NCBI RefSeq assembly: GCF_000685965.1 | Contig: NZ_JMLE01000014.1 | Span: 1-64,000, forward strand | Origin: Arthrobacter sp. UNC362MFTsu5.1 | GTDB lineage: Bacteria > Actinomycetota > Actinomycetes > Actinomycetales > Micrococcaceae | Reading direction: 5' to 3' | DNA length: 64,000 nt | Shown: positions 7,135 through 15,809 of the stretch, piece by piece | Numbering within the stretch: the first letter of the stretch is position 1 | Layout of the letters: every line of letters begins with the position of its first letter | Made by a program: the position numbers and the translations under genes | Notes under the pieces: model-generated | Seen by the model: only the letters and a program-made list of their open reading frames with translations | The model's database searches: none | What the model was told of the DNA's origin: nothing

Positions 7135-9461
7135 CTCTCGTCCTTCCAATTCTGTCTGAGGGCCAGTCCCAGGAAAATCAGACCGCCGGCGGCGACTGTT
7201 GCGTTCTGCACCATTAGCACCAGCGCCCTGGCCGACAGGTCATCGCCCGGGAGCCACATCAGCGGCAGCGTGGCAAGGCAGACCAGGAGAAGCCAGCCGG
7301 CCAGGGCCGGTGTGTTGGCAGCGCGGATGGCCAGAATGCCTGCCCATGCGCCGAAAAGTGCTTGGAACAACGTGGCGGCCGTTGCAGCCCATAGAAGGTC
7401 CGGTTCCACGCCCACCACGCCAAGCAGCGCACCGGCTCCGGCCGCTACCGCCAGCGTCACGCGCCCCCTTTCGGTCCGATCAGGCAGGCCGGCGAGCAGG
7501 AGCAGGAGGTAACCCGCTGGCGCCAGTATTGCGTAGACGAAACGCACGCTGACTTCCCCGCCGGAATACCACCAGTCCATGTCGACCCATTTGAGGTAGG
7601 CGAAGAAGACTGCCAGGAGTGCCCCGGCCAGGGCCAGGACAATCCCGCCGGCCGCAAGGAACCTGGAATCCAAGGCCGCCGGCGCGGGCCTCGACTGTGG
7701 TGCCGGTGCAGGGCCGGCTGCGCTGCCCGGGGCCGGTGCAGCCTGGCGGGCGGTCCGCTGGGCTGTTTTCTCCGCGGCCCGTAAAGCGTCGTTTTCGCGG
7801 CGCAGTTCGTTGCGCGCCTTCGTCGCCAGTCCGGCCGGATCTGACGCGGCGGGATCCAGGGCATACAGTTCCGCCGCCACGTCCACAACGGCCTGCCAGT
7901 TTCGGCTGCCTGCGTGATACTCCATCTCACCCTGCAGGTCGGCTGTCCGCTGCCGTTTGGCGCATTCCCGGGCCCGGGCGGCGGCGTCGGGGAAGTCGGG
8001 ATCCTCCTGCACTGCGGCGTAACCGTCGGCAGCGGCCGTCCAATCTCCGGCGTCTTCGGCTTCCCTGGCGTGGCGGTACGCCTCGGAATGTTCCAAGTGC
8101 TGCGCAGCGGAAGCGCGGAGCAGGGCCGCGTCGCGGTAACTGCCGTCAAGCGTCAGCAGGTCATCGAACAACTCGATGGCCACCGGATAATGCTTGGTCC
8201 TGAGTTCCGCGCAGGCCTGCACGTACAGCGCGCGGAGCTCCGCCTGCCGGATCCGGGCACTGGACGGCTCCGCTGATCCGGCCGTGCTGTTTGCGGAGGT
8301 GCCCGTGGCCGGCTCCTTCGCTGCGGCCTTTTCCCCCACGGCGGGGCGGGGCGGTGCCTTTAAGTTGAACAGGGCGGTGTCGCCGCCCCTGACGTACAGC
8401 GCCGGCGTCACCCATTCCAGGGTTCCGTCAGGGCTTCCCATGACCGAGATCCGCCCGACGCGGGCGGCCTCGTCCACGCCGCGTCCGTTGGCGATCGCGG
8501 CATAGAAGCCCTGGGCAAAGGCGATCGCGGCGCCGTCGCTGATGGCGAACTGCATCGCTGCCACCGCACTGATGCCGCTGCGGACGAGGGTGGAAGCTGT
8601 GCCGGAGAAGAGATCCTCCCGGCCGGTTTCGCCGGAGGAGCAGGAATTCAGGACCACCAGGCGAGGGCGGGGTACGGCAACACTCAGCAGGGCCATCAGG
8701 CGGATGGCCCGCACCATCGAGGCCCGGCCGTCGGCCCCCACCAGGGCAACCCGGCCTTCATCGTTCCTGGCGTCGTAGTCACCGTGGCCGATGAAATGGA
8801 CTGCGTGCCAGGGTCCGTCCAGCAACATCGACTGGATCTCGTCCCACGCACCGCCCGGCGCCCACACGAGTTCAATCCTGCCTTCGGAAACCGGGCCCGC
8901 CAAGGCCGCCGCAAGATGGTCGCGTTCCGCTTCGACGTCCAGCGGCGGAAGGTCGCGCGGGGAGGCTATGAGGCCAAGGATCCTCAGCGGAGGGACGATT
9001 TCCAGCGGGTTCAGGTGATAGTCCGGTGCGGGAATATGGCGGAGCAGCGGCTCCGTCTGGCATAGGTAGCTTTCGGTTTCCGGATCAAACAACATTTCCC
9101 ACGGCATCGCCGCCAGTTCAGGAGCAGCGAGCCGCAACACCACCCTCAGCTGCTGGCCGCTGTGCTGGGCGGCGCCCAGGCTGGCCCGGTAAGTTCCATA
9201 GACCTCACGGGTAAACAGGGCCTGGAAGAGTTCCTGCCCCACTCCCCGCACTGGCAGCTCTGCCACCGGCGTGGTGCGCCGGGCAGCCACGGCGGAAGCC
9301 AGGACGGTGGACTCCAATTCGGTGCGGCGTGCCAGGATCCGGTCCACGTCCAGCCTGAACACCCCCGACGCGTTTCCCCCGGCCGGCGCCTGAACCACGC
9401 GCACTGTGTACTCGCCCCGCTCGGAGCCTGATGCAAGTTCGAGTTCTATGTCACCGTCCAT
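7131..9461 (-). CDS. CHAT caspase-like protease with repeat and membrane domains
   Basis: A 776-residue, four-part protein. Residues about 30-140 form an N-terminal domain seen before CHAT domains. Residues about 155-375 are the CHAT protease with the catalytic pair intact: His226 in HFIGHGDY and Cys274 in LNSCSSGE. Residues about 410-540 hold helical TPR-like repeats. The last 210 residues carry about six membrane helices. A long Ala/Pro linker lies before the membrane part. The ATG at 9461 has AGAAGG upstream; an earlier in-frame ATG adds 11 residues. CHAT proteases cut partner proteins when a sensor is triggered. Here the protease is membrane-anchored, facing the cytoplasm by inference, and coupled to a Trypco1 protein. 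The trigger and target are unknown. Confidence 0.85.
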   Translation of the reverse strand: MDGDIELELASGSERGEYTVRVVQAPAGGNASGVFRLDVDRILARRTELESTVLASAVAARRTTPVAELPVRGVGQELFQALFTREVYGTYRASLGAAQHSGQQLRVVLRLAAPELAAMPWEMLFDPETESYLCQTEPLLRHIPAPDYHLNPLEIVPPLRILGLIASPRDLPPLDVEAERDHLAAALAGPVSEGRIELVWAPGGAWDEIQSMLLDGPWHAVHFIGHGDYDARNDEGRVALVGADGRASMVRAIRLMALLSVAVPRPRLVVLNSCSSGETGREDLFSGTASTLVRSGISAVAAMQFAISDGAAIAFAQGFYAAIANGRGVDEAARVGRISVMGSPDGTLEWVTPALYVRGGDTALFNLKAPPRPAVGEKAAAKEPATGTSANSTAGSAEPSSARIRQAELRALYVQACAELRTKHYPVAIELFDDLLTLDGSYRDAALLRASAAQHLEHSEAYRHAREAEDAGDWTAAADGYAAVQEDPDFPDAAARARECAKRQRTADLQGEMEYHAGSRNWQAVVDVAAELYALDPAASDPAGLATKARNELRRENDALRAAEKTAQRTARQAAPAPGSAAGPAPAPQSRPAPAALDSRFLAAGGIVLALAGALLAVFFAYLKWVDMDWWYSGGEVSVRFVYAILAPAGYLLLLLAGLPDRTERGRVTLAVAAGAGALLGVVGVEPDLLWAATAATLFQALFGAWAGILAIRAANTPALAGWLLLVCLATLPLMWLPGDDLSARALVLMVQNATVAAGGLIFLGLALRQNWKDER

Positions 9462-9638
9462 GGCAACCTTCTCAGCGCAGTGCGGCATCCCCACAGCGGA
9501 CGTTCGGTTCCGGTCGTTCGGTGCCGGTTGTTCCGGTGCCGGACAGCCCTACAAGACAAGATTGGCGCAGCGGGACTGCCGGCACAAGGGGTGCGCGGCT
9601 GCGTGTCCGGGGAGGCGGGCGCCACGGCCGTTGGGCCC

Positions 9639-9667
9639 TTGTACACCCCTTTGCCGCGGAATAACGT
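9639..9667 (+). promoter_or_regulatory. Putative vegetative promoter
   Basis: TTGTAC and TAACGT are separated by exactly 17 bases, a fair match to a housekeeping promoter. It lies 27 bases before the GTG of the small gene at 9694, divergent from the CHAT gene. It could also serve the Asp-box gene behind it. Confidence 0.4.
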
Positions 9668-9693
9668 TGAGGCATAGGGAGAGGTGGTCCACG

Positions 9694-9894
9694 GTGGAAA
9701 TCTACATGTGGTGGCTTGATCTGGACTTGGCCAGCAAGGAGTGGCTGCGCGAGAACCTGCGGATGGAGGAATTGCCGTTGCCTGTGCTGCAGGGGATTGC
9801 CGAGGCCGGCGGCCCGCACCCTGACACCGCAACCGGAGTCCTCACGAACGCGGATTGGGACTTCATCGAGACCCAGTCTGAATTCGTGGACTGA
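9694..9894 (+). CDS. Small unknown protein, 66 residues
   Basis: A GTG-started frame with GGGAGAGG upstream encodes a 66-residue acidic protein beginning VEIYMWWLDLDLASKEWLRE and ending QSEFVD. Codon use is biased to G/C in third positions like real genes nearby, and a promoter-like element precedes it. I do not recognise a family. It has no membrane segment. It lies alone between the CHAT gene (divergent) and the Asp-box protein gene 59 bases downstream. Confidence 0.55.
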   Translation: MEIYMWWLDLDLASKEWLRENLRMEELPLPVLQGIAEAGGPHPDTATGVLTNADWDFIETQSEFVD

Positions 9895-9953
9895 CCGCCA
9901 GCACGCATAAACCCGCGTCAAAACCATTGCAGCCTCCGGGCGGGAGTGGTTGC

Positions 9954-11087
9954 ATGGGGTGCATGGCCACCGAAGAGAGTTATGTCCTAGCGATCGGAAC
10001 CAAAAAAGGGCTGTGGCTGGCGACCAGCCACGACCGGCAGGCATGGTCCATGTCCGGCCCGCATTTTCTGATGAGCGAAGTCCCCAGCATCGGCATCGAC
10101 ACCCGCAACGGGCGTACCCGGATCATGGTGGGCGTCCGCTCCGAGCACTGGGGACCCACCGTTGCGCATTCGGATGACCTCGGTGCCACCTGGACCGAGC
10201 CGGAGCAGGGTGCCATCAAGTTCCCGGAGGGCACTGACGCCGCGGTGGAACGCATCTGGCAGATCTACCCCGACGCCGAAGACCGCCCCGGCGTGGTCTG
10301 GGCCGGCGCCGAGCCCATTTCCGTGTGGAAATCGACCGACGGCGGCGAACACTTCGAACTCAACCGCGGGCTCTGGGACCATCCGCACCGCAGCGAATGG
10401 GGTGCCGGGTACGGCGGCGCGGCCGCACACTCGATCGTGGTTAATCCCTCCGGGGAGAACGTGCACGTCGCGATGAGCACGGGCGGCGTGTACCGGTCGC
10501 TCGACGGCGGAACCTCCTGGGAGCCCCGGAACAGGGGTATTTCGGCCTACTTCATGCCGGATCCCAACCCCGAGTTCGGCCAGTGCGTGCACAAGATCGC
10601 CGCGGATGCCGCCGTCGAGGGCCGCCTTTACGCGCAGAACCACCACGGCGTGTACCGCACCGATGACAACGGCGAGACCTGGGAGTCGATCGCGGAAGGC
10701 CTTCCGGCAGATTTCGGGTTTGTGATGCTGACGCATCCGCGGCGGGCAGGCACCGCGTGGGTGGTCCCGCTCAAAGCCGACGGCGAACGCATCCCGCCGG
10801 ATGCCAAGCTGGCCGTGCACCGGACGGACGATGCCGGGAAGACGTGGAAGCGCCTTGATTCCGGGCTGCCGCAGGGCGAATACAACGCGGTGCTCCGTGA
10901 CGCTGCCTCGGTGGATTCCGCGGAACCGGCCGGGGTGTACTTCGGAACGCGCGGTGGCTCGGTCTACGCCAGCCCGGACGAGGGCGAGCACTTCACCGAA
11001 GTGGCGTCACATCTGCCGGACGTCCTGTGTGTCCGCGCGGCCGTGGTGTCCGCGGCCCTGGTGCCTGGCGCTCCGGTACCCGCTTAA
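9954..11087 (+). CDS. Asp-box (BNR) beta-propeller protein
   Basis: A 377-residue predicted beta-propeller with at least six Asp-box motifs (S/T-x-D-x-G-x-x-W/F): SDDLGATW, STDGGEHF, SLDGGTSW, TDDNGETW, TDDAGKTW and SPDEGEHF. Such repeats occur in sialidases and in VPS10-like proteins, but the catalytic arginine triad of sialidases is not evident. There is no signal peptide, so it is probably cytoplasmic. I placed the start at the ATG with GGAG 7 bases upstream; another in-frame ATG follows 9 bases later. It ends 9 bases before a MoaD/ThiS-like gene, a pairing that implies a shared, still unknown role. Confidence 0.75.
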   Translation: MGCMATEESYVLAIGTKKGLWLATSHDRQAWSMSGPHFLMSEVPSIGIDTRNGRTRIMVGVRSEHWGPTVAHSDDLGATWTEPEQGAIKFPEGTDAAVERIWQIYPDAEDRPGVVWAGAEPISVWKSTDGGEHFELNRGLWDHPHRSEWGAGYGGAAAHSIVVNPSGENVHVAMSTGGVYRSLDGGTSWEPRNRGISAYFMPDPNPEFGQCVHKIAADAAVEGRLYAQNHHGVYRTDDNGETWESIAEGLPADFGFVMLTHPRRAGTAWVVPLKADGERIPPDAKLAVHRTDDAGKTWKRLDSGLPQGEYNAVLRDAASVDSAEPAGVYFGTRGGSVYASPDEGEHFTEVASHLPDVLCVRAAVVSAALVPGAPVPA

Positions 11088-11096
11088 GGGTCCGTT

Positions 11097-11384
11097 GTGG
11101 CTGACATCAGCGTGGTGCTTCCCAGCATCCTCCAGCCGCTCGCCGGCGGGCAGTCCATCTTGACTACGCCCGCCGACGGGGCGGTGACTGTGGGGATCTT
11201 GCTGGACTCGCTGGCCGGTGATTATCCGGTCCTTGCGAGGCGGTTGAGAGATGAAACCGGTGCCCTGCGCCGTTACGTGAATATTTACGTGAACGGGGAC
11301 GAGGTCCGGCGCTTGCGGGGATTGGAAACTGAAGTGGCTGCCGGCCAGGAAGTGGTGATCATCCAGTCCGTGGCGGGCGGCTGA
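11097..11384 (+). CDS. MoaD/ThiS-like ubiquitin-fold sulfur carrier protein
   Basis: A 95-residue beta-grasp protein ending in VAGG, the double-glycine tail that is adenylated and thiocarboxylated in MoaD, ThiS and relatives. The region VTVGILLDSLAGDYPVLARRL...YVNIYVNGDEVR fits the fold. The GTG start has AAGGG 6 bases upstream. No MoaE, ThiG or E1-like activator is encoded nearby, so its partner must be elsewhere. It is co-transcribed with the Asp-box protein before it. Confidence 0.85.
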   Translation: MADISVVLPSILQPLAGGQSILTTPADGAVTVGILLDSLAGDYPVLARRLRDETGALRRYVNIYVNGDEVRRLRGLETEVAAGQEVVIIQSVAGG

Positions 11385-11389
11385 AGAGC

Positions 11390-11626
11390 TCAGGCTACTC
11401 GCCAAACGCTGCATTCATCCGTATTGATTGCTTTGCGCATCCCGGTCTGACGGTCCATGATCCACACGACGCCGATGCCCGGCGCAGTTTCCTGCACGCG
11501 GCCCCGGCGGATCACCACGTCGTCATAGCTGGGGCCCACGGACAGGCGGGCTTCAATCTCGTCGCCGCGGTGCAACTGGTCCAGGGCACGAACACGGGTT
11601 ACATGGGTTTTGGCTTCCTTCAACAT
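11390..11626 (-). CDS. Small unknown protein, 78 residues
   Basis: A basic, beta-rich 78-residue protein starting MLKEAKTHVTRVRAL and containing GDEIEARLSVGPSYDDVVIRRGRVQET. The chosen ATG has GGAGG 7 bases upstream; a longer frame to 11677 has a low-complexity N-terminus and no ribosome site. The rhythm of short strands suggests a small barrel, but no family is recognised. It converges with the MoaD-like gene, with only 5 bases between the stops. Confidence 0.6.
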   Translation of the reverse strand: MLKEAKTHVTRVRALDQLHRGDEIEARLSVGPSYDDVVIRRGRVQETAPGIGVVWIMDRQTGMRKAINTDECSVWRVA

Positions 11627-11782
11627 GGCGGGGCCTCCTGAGCTGGAGCTTGTGCTGTTGCCTGCAATTGCCGGCACATCCAGTGTCCTGCGCCATTGTT
11701 GCCGCCGCGTTTCATGCCGGTAATGTGCGCGTTAGTTTTCCGCGCCCACCCTGTTTCCGCCCGGAAAGCACCCACCGGCACC

Positions 11783-11842
11783 TATCCGCCGGTGCTAGAT
11801 CCGCCGGTGCTAGATCCGCCTGTGCTATATCCGCCGGTCGGC
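11783..11842. repeat. 15-bp tandem repeat, about four units
   Basis: Four head-to-tail units follow TATCCGCCGGTGCTA, GATCCGCCGGTGCTA, GATCCGCCTGTGCTA and TATCCGCCGGTCGGC. The third unit contains the TAG stop of the minus-strand glycoside hydrolase gene, and because 15 is a multiple of three the same frame meets a TAG in the later units as well. Gain or loss of units would therefore hardly alter the protein. There are no spacers, so it is not a CRISPR array. Confidence 0.85.
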
Positions 11843-13516
11843 GGGGTGCTGGATCCTGAACCAGCGGTAGCCGTAGCGCTCCAGCTCCAGCTCGAAGCCG
11901 CCGTCGTCCGCCAGCGGAACGTTGTCGCCGTCGAGCAGGTCCAGCAGGGTGGCCCCCGCGAAGTTCTCCGCAGGATCTTCCGGGGACGAGACTTTTGCCG
12001 TGACGGACGCGGGCTGTGCTGCCATGTTGTGTGCCAGGACCAGTGTGGAACCGGCGCGGGTGCAGCTGTGCAGGAGCACGCCGGGATGGGGCTGCTTAAT
12101 GAGTTCGAAGTCGCCCCAGGCCAGCTCCGGGCTTTCGCGGTAGCTTCGGATGAGCGCCGCGATGAAATTCCACAACGAGTCGGGGTCCCGCTTGGCGTGG
12201 GCAGCGTTGATGTTCTTCGGCCCGAAGTAGCCGTCAACCACCTGGGCCACCAGCTTGTCCGCCGGCGCCGTGGAGAATCCGCCGTTAGCCGTGTCATTCC
12301 ATTGCATGGGGGAGCGCACCGCGGAGCGGCCCTTGGCACGCAGATCCTCACCCATCCCGATCTCCTCGCCGTAGAACAGGACCGGCGTTCCCGGGAGGGA
12401 AAACATCAGGGAATAGACCATGCGGATCCGGGCGGGATCGCCGTCGAGCATCGTCGGCAGGCGGCGCCGCAGCCCCCGGCCGTACATCTGCATGTCCGGG
12501 TCCGGCCCGAAGGCCGCGAAGACCTCGGCCCTTTCCTCGTCCGTGAGCTTGTCCAGCGTCAGCTCATCGTGGTTGCGGACGAACATGGCCCACTGGTTGT
12601 CAGGATGGATCGCCGGCCTGCCGGCGAGGCTCTTGGCCAGCGGGCGGGCGTCCTCCCTGGCCAGGGACAGGTACAGGTTTTGCATGCTCAGGAAGTCGAA
12701 CTGCATGTTCAGCTCATTGCCGTCCGGGCCGCCGAAGTATTTCAGCTGGTCCTTATAGGGAAGGTTTACTTCGCCGAGGAGAACGGCACTCCCGTTCCGC
12801 CTGTTGACGAAGCTGCGAAGCGCCGCCAGGTAGTCGTGCGGATCGATCTTCGCCGCGTCCTCCTTGGACACGCCCTGCAGCTCCAGGAAGAACGGCACGG
12901 CATCCAGCCGGAAACCGTCCAGCCCCAGCTGCAGCCAGAAACCCATCGACTTGGCGATCTCGTCCCGGACCTTCGGGTTGGCGACGTTCAGGTCCGGCTG
13001 ATGCTTGGCGAACATGTGCAGATACCACTCGCCGGTGGCCTTGTCCTGGGTCCAGATGGACGTTTCCTCGCCGGGAAACACCACCTGCTCCGATGTGTCC
13101 GGGGGAGTGTCCTTCCGCCACACGTAGTAGTCGCGGTAGGGGTTGTCCACGGACTTCCGGGATTCCCTGAACCAGGGGTGTTTGTCCGACGTGTGGTTGA
13201 TGACAAAGTCCGCGATCACCCGCATTCCCCGGTCCTTGGCCGTCCGGACAAACTCCACCACATCGCCCATGGTGCCGAGGCGCGGGTCCACTCCGTACAT
13301 GTCGGTGATGTCGTAACCGTCGTCCCGGTCCGGCGAGGGGTAGAACGGCATGAGCCAGATGCACGTGACCCCCAGGGCCGCCAGGTAGTCCACGCGCTGG
13401 ATCAGGCCGCCGAAATCCCCGGTGCCGTCGCCGTCGTCGTCGAAAAAGGTTTCCGGGTCCAGGCAGTAGATCACGGCGTTCTTCCACCACAGATCGGACG
13501 TCTCCGCAATCCTCAT
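11825..13516 (-). CDS. GH13 alpha-amylase family, trehalose synthase-like
   Basis: A 563-residue glycoside hydrolase 13 enzyme. All three catalytic residues are present: Asp205 in GFRLDAV, Glu249 in LLGEVNL and Asp317 in RNHDEL, with the early DDDGDGTGDFGGL loop and FVINHTS segment of the trehalose synthase (GH13_16) type. It probably isomerises or transfers alpha-glucosyl units between maltose-like sugars and trehalose in the cytoplasm; there is no signal peptide. It overlaps the flavin oxidoreductase gene before it as ATGA. The protein is close to the length of trehalose synthases without a fused maltokinase. A plain alpha-glucosidase is the main alternative. Confidence 0.85.
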   Translation of the reverse strand: MRIAETSDLWWKNAVIYCLDPETFFDDDGDGTGDFGGLIQRVDYLAALGVTCIWLMPFYPSPDRDDGYDITDMYGVDPRLGTMGDVVEFVRTAKDRGMRVIADFVINHTSDKHPWFRESRKSVDNPYRDYYVWRKDTPPDTSEQVVFPGEETSIWTQDKATGEWYLHMFAKHQPDLNVANPKVRDEIAKSMGFWLQLGLDGFRLDAVPFFLELQGVSKEDAAKIDPHDYLAALRSFVNRRNGSAVLLGEVNLPYKDQLKYFGGPDGNELNMQFDFLSMQNLYLSLAREDARPLAKSLAGRPAIHPDNQWAMFVRNHDELTLDKLTDEERAEVFAAFGPDPDMQMYGRGLRRRLPTMLDGDPARIRMVYSLMFSLPGTPVLFYGEEIGMGEDLRAKGRSAVRSPMQWNDTANGGFSTAPADKLVAQVVDGYFGPKNINAAHAKRDPDSLWNFIAALIRSYRESPELAWGDFELIKQPHPGVLLHSCTRAGSTLVLAHNMAAQPASVTAKVSSPEDPAENFAGATLLDLLDGDNVPLADDGGFELELERYGYRWFRIQHPADRRI

Positions 13517-14499
13517 GCCGTCACCTCCCGGATCGCACTGCCGGCCTGCAGCCGGGGCAGGACGTGTTCGCCGAACGCCTCGATGAAGGGTTTCTGCTCC
13601 TGGCCGACGAAGTGCAGGTAGAGCTCATCGAAGCCCAGGTCCGCATACTCCTGCAGCCATGTGGCGTGCTGGTCCAGGCTGGCGGAAATGTTGACCGCCT
13701 TCCGGACCTGGTCCTCGCCGACGTCGGTGCTGACGCCGTCAAAGTGGGCCGCGGTGGGCAGGTCCCAGGGTATGGGCGGGGCGAAAACGTTGGACCGCCA
13801 CTGGTCCAGGGCAATCGAAACCGCATCCTCCTGCCGCGGCGCCCAGGACAGGTGGATCTGCAGCACGGCCTTCCCCCGGCCGCCGTTGTCCCGGTAGACG
13901 TCGAGCATCTCTTTCAGCTTCGCGTGCGGCTGGTTCACCGTGACCAGGCCGTCAGCCCAGGTGGCGGCGCGCCGGGCGGTCTGCACGCTGATCGCCGGCG
14001 CGATCAGCGGCGGCTTGGTCGCGGGGACGTCCCAGATGCGGGCCTGCTCCACCGTGACCAGGCCGTGGTGCGTCACCTCCTCGCCGTTGTGCAGGCGGCG
14101 GATGATGTCAACGCACTCCTCCAAGCGCTGCTGGCGTGTTTCCTTGGCCGGCCACGCATCGCCCGTAATGTGCTCGTTCATGTTCTCACCGCTTCCCGGT
14201 GCCATCCAGAACCGCCCGGGGAACATGTCCGCCAGGGTGGCCGAGGCGTGCGCGATGATGGCCGGGTGGTAGCGCTGGCCCGGTGCTGTGACCACGCCAA
14301 ACCGGAGCGAGGTTGTGGCCAGTGCGGCGCCCAGCCAGGACCAGGCGAAGCCCGAATGGCCTTGCCGGGCGGACCAGGGCTCGATGTGGTCCGAGCACAT
14401 TGCGGCACCGAAGCCCGCCCGCTCGGCAAGCTGGACGTCCTGGAGTAGCCGGCCCGGGCTGATCTGTTCATGCGACGCGTGAAAACCGATAGTTGCCAT
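13513..14499 (-). CDS. LLM-class flavin oxidoreductase, TIGR03885 type
   Basis: A 328-residue luciferase-like monooxygenase-fold protein starting MATIGFHASHEQISPGRLL, which I recognise as typical of the TIGR03885 subfamily (predicted non-F420 flavin enzymes). The sequence has the (beta/alpha)8 layout with FGVVTAPGQRYHPAIIAHASATLADMFPGRFWMAPGSGE, the flavin-binding region. The substrate is unknown. Members are often encoded next to trehalose synthase-like enzymes, as here, where the stop overlaps the GH13 start (ATGA). The gene is divergent from pntAA across a 137-base gap. Confidence 0.8.
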   Translation of the reverse strand: MATIGFHASHEQISPGRLLQDVQLAERAGFGAAMCSDHIEPWSARQGHSGFAWSWLGAALATTSLRFGVVTAPGQRYHPAIIAHASATLADMFPGRFWMAPGSGENMNEHITGDAWPAKETRQQRLEECVDIIRRLHNGEEVTHHGLVTVEQARIWDVPATKPPLIAPAISVQTARRAATWADGLVTVNQPHAKLKEMLDVYRDNGGRGKAVLQIHLSWAPRQEDAVSIALDQWRSNVFAPPIPWDLPTAAHFDGVSTDVGEDQVRKAVNISASLDQHATWLQEYADLGFDELYLHFVGQEQKPFIEAFGEHVLPRLQAGSAIREVTA

Positions 14500-14636
14500 C
14501 GTTCATGTCTACCCGCGCGGCGGAGGTGTGTCGAGGAAAGCACCGGCGGAGCGGGCTCTTTCTGCATAGACTCTAGCCATACCGACCCGGGACAGCGGGA
14601 CACCGGACAGCGACGACGCTGGAAAGGGAGTGGCGG

Positions 14637-15809
14637 GTGAAACTGGGCATTACGCGGGAGCGCCGCGAGGGCGAGCGACGGGTGGCCGCGACCCCGGAGA
14701 CGGTCCAGCAATTGATTGGCCTCGGACTCGAGGTCCTGGTCGAATCCCGCGCGGGAACCGCGGCCGGCCACAGCGACGCGGAGTATGCCCGGGCCGGAGC
14801 GCGGATCGTCCCCGAACTGGATCCCGGATCCCTCGACATCCTCGCCCACGTGCGGCCGCTGGAAGCAACGACGGCGGCGGCATTGCGCCGCGGTGCCGTC
14901 ACAGCCGGCCTGGCGTCGCCGTCGTCCGAATTACCCACGGTGCGGGCCCTGGCGGACGCCGGGGTGACATCCTTCGCGCTGGAACTGGTGCCGCGGATTT
15001 CCCGCGCCCAGTCGATGGATGCCCTGTCCTCCCAGGCCCTGGTGGCCGGCTACCGCTGCGTACTCGAGGCGGCCATCCGCCTGCCGCGCTTCTTCCCGCT
15101 CTTTATGACAGCCGCCGGAACCATCCCGCCGGCGCGCGTGCTGGTACTCGGCGTGGGTGTTGCGGGCCTGCAGGCCATCGGTACGGCAAAGCGGCTGGGC
15201 GCCCGGGTTTCGGCGAACGACATCCGGCCCGCGTCGGCGGACGAGGTCGCCTCGATGGGCGGCACCTTCATCAAACTTGATCTGGAAACAGCCGAAGCGT
15301 CCGGCGGCTACGCCCGCGAGCTCAGCGCGGACCGCGGTGCCCTGCAGCGCCAGCTTCTGGCACCGCATGTGGCCCAGGCGGACGTCCTGATTACGACGGC
15401 GGCCGTCCCCGGCCGGCGGGCACCGCTCCTGGTGAGCCGGGAGATGGTCCAGGGTATGCGGCCCGGCTCCGTGGTGGTGGACCTCGCCGCCGAATCCGGC
15501 GGCAACGTGGAAGGCTCGGTCCCCGGCCAGGAGATCCAGGTGGATACCGCCGACGGCCAGGGCACCGTGACCCTGGTGGGCCTCAAGGACGCCGCGTCGG
15601 CCATGCCGGCCGATGCCTCCCGGCTCTATGCCAAGAACGTGGCCAACCTCCTTGCCCTGGTGGTCCGCGACGGCGCGCTCACCCTGGACTTCGGCGACGA
15701 AGTCGTGGCCGGCACCTGCCTGACGCACGACGGCGAGGTCCGGCACGCGCCCACGGCGGAAGCCCTCGCTGCCGCGCACCAACAGCCCGACAACGAGGGG
15801 GTGGCCTGA
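14637..15809 (+). CDS. pntAA: NAD(P) transhydrogenase, alpha subunit part 1
   Basis: The 390-residue NAD(H)-binding domain I of proton-translocating transhydrogenase, encoded separately as in many Actinobacteria and Rhodospirillum. The start MKLGITRERREGERRVAATP and the Rossmann loop VLVLGVGVAGLQAIGTAKRLGA are characteristic, followed by the VNxx-type region near DLAAESGGNVEGS. GTG start with GGAAAGGGAG upstream. With the next two genes it couples proton flow across the membrane to hydride transfer from NADH to NADP+, supplying NADPH. Confidence 0.95.
   Translation: MKLGITRERREGERRVAATPETVQQLIGLGLEVLVESRAGTAAGHSDAEYARAGARIVPELDPGSLDILAHVRPLEATTAAALRRGAVTAGLASPSSELPTVRALADAGVTSFALELVPRISRAQSMDALSSQALVAGYRCVLEAAIRLPRFFPLFMTAAGTIPPARVLVLGVGVAGLQAIGTAKRLGARVSANDIRPASADEVASMGGTFIKLDLETAEASGGYARELSADRGALQRQLLAPHVAQADVLITTAAVPGRRAPLLVSREMVQGMRPGSVVVDLAAESGGNVEGSVPGQEIQVDTADGQGTVTLVGLKDAASAMPADASRLYAKNVANLLALVVRDGALTLDFGDEVVAGTCLTHDGEVRHAPTAEALAAAHQQPDNEGVA

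Noticed and set aside
11783..11842. Possible CRISPR-like array
   Set aside because: The units are directly adjacent without spacers and only 15 bases long, and no cas gene is present.
11696..13621. Plus-strand open frame of 641 codons opposite the glycoside hydrolase
   Set aside because: It is the reverse reading of a GC-rich gene. The minus-strand product has all GH13 catalytic motifs, while this frame has no recognisable domain.
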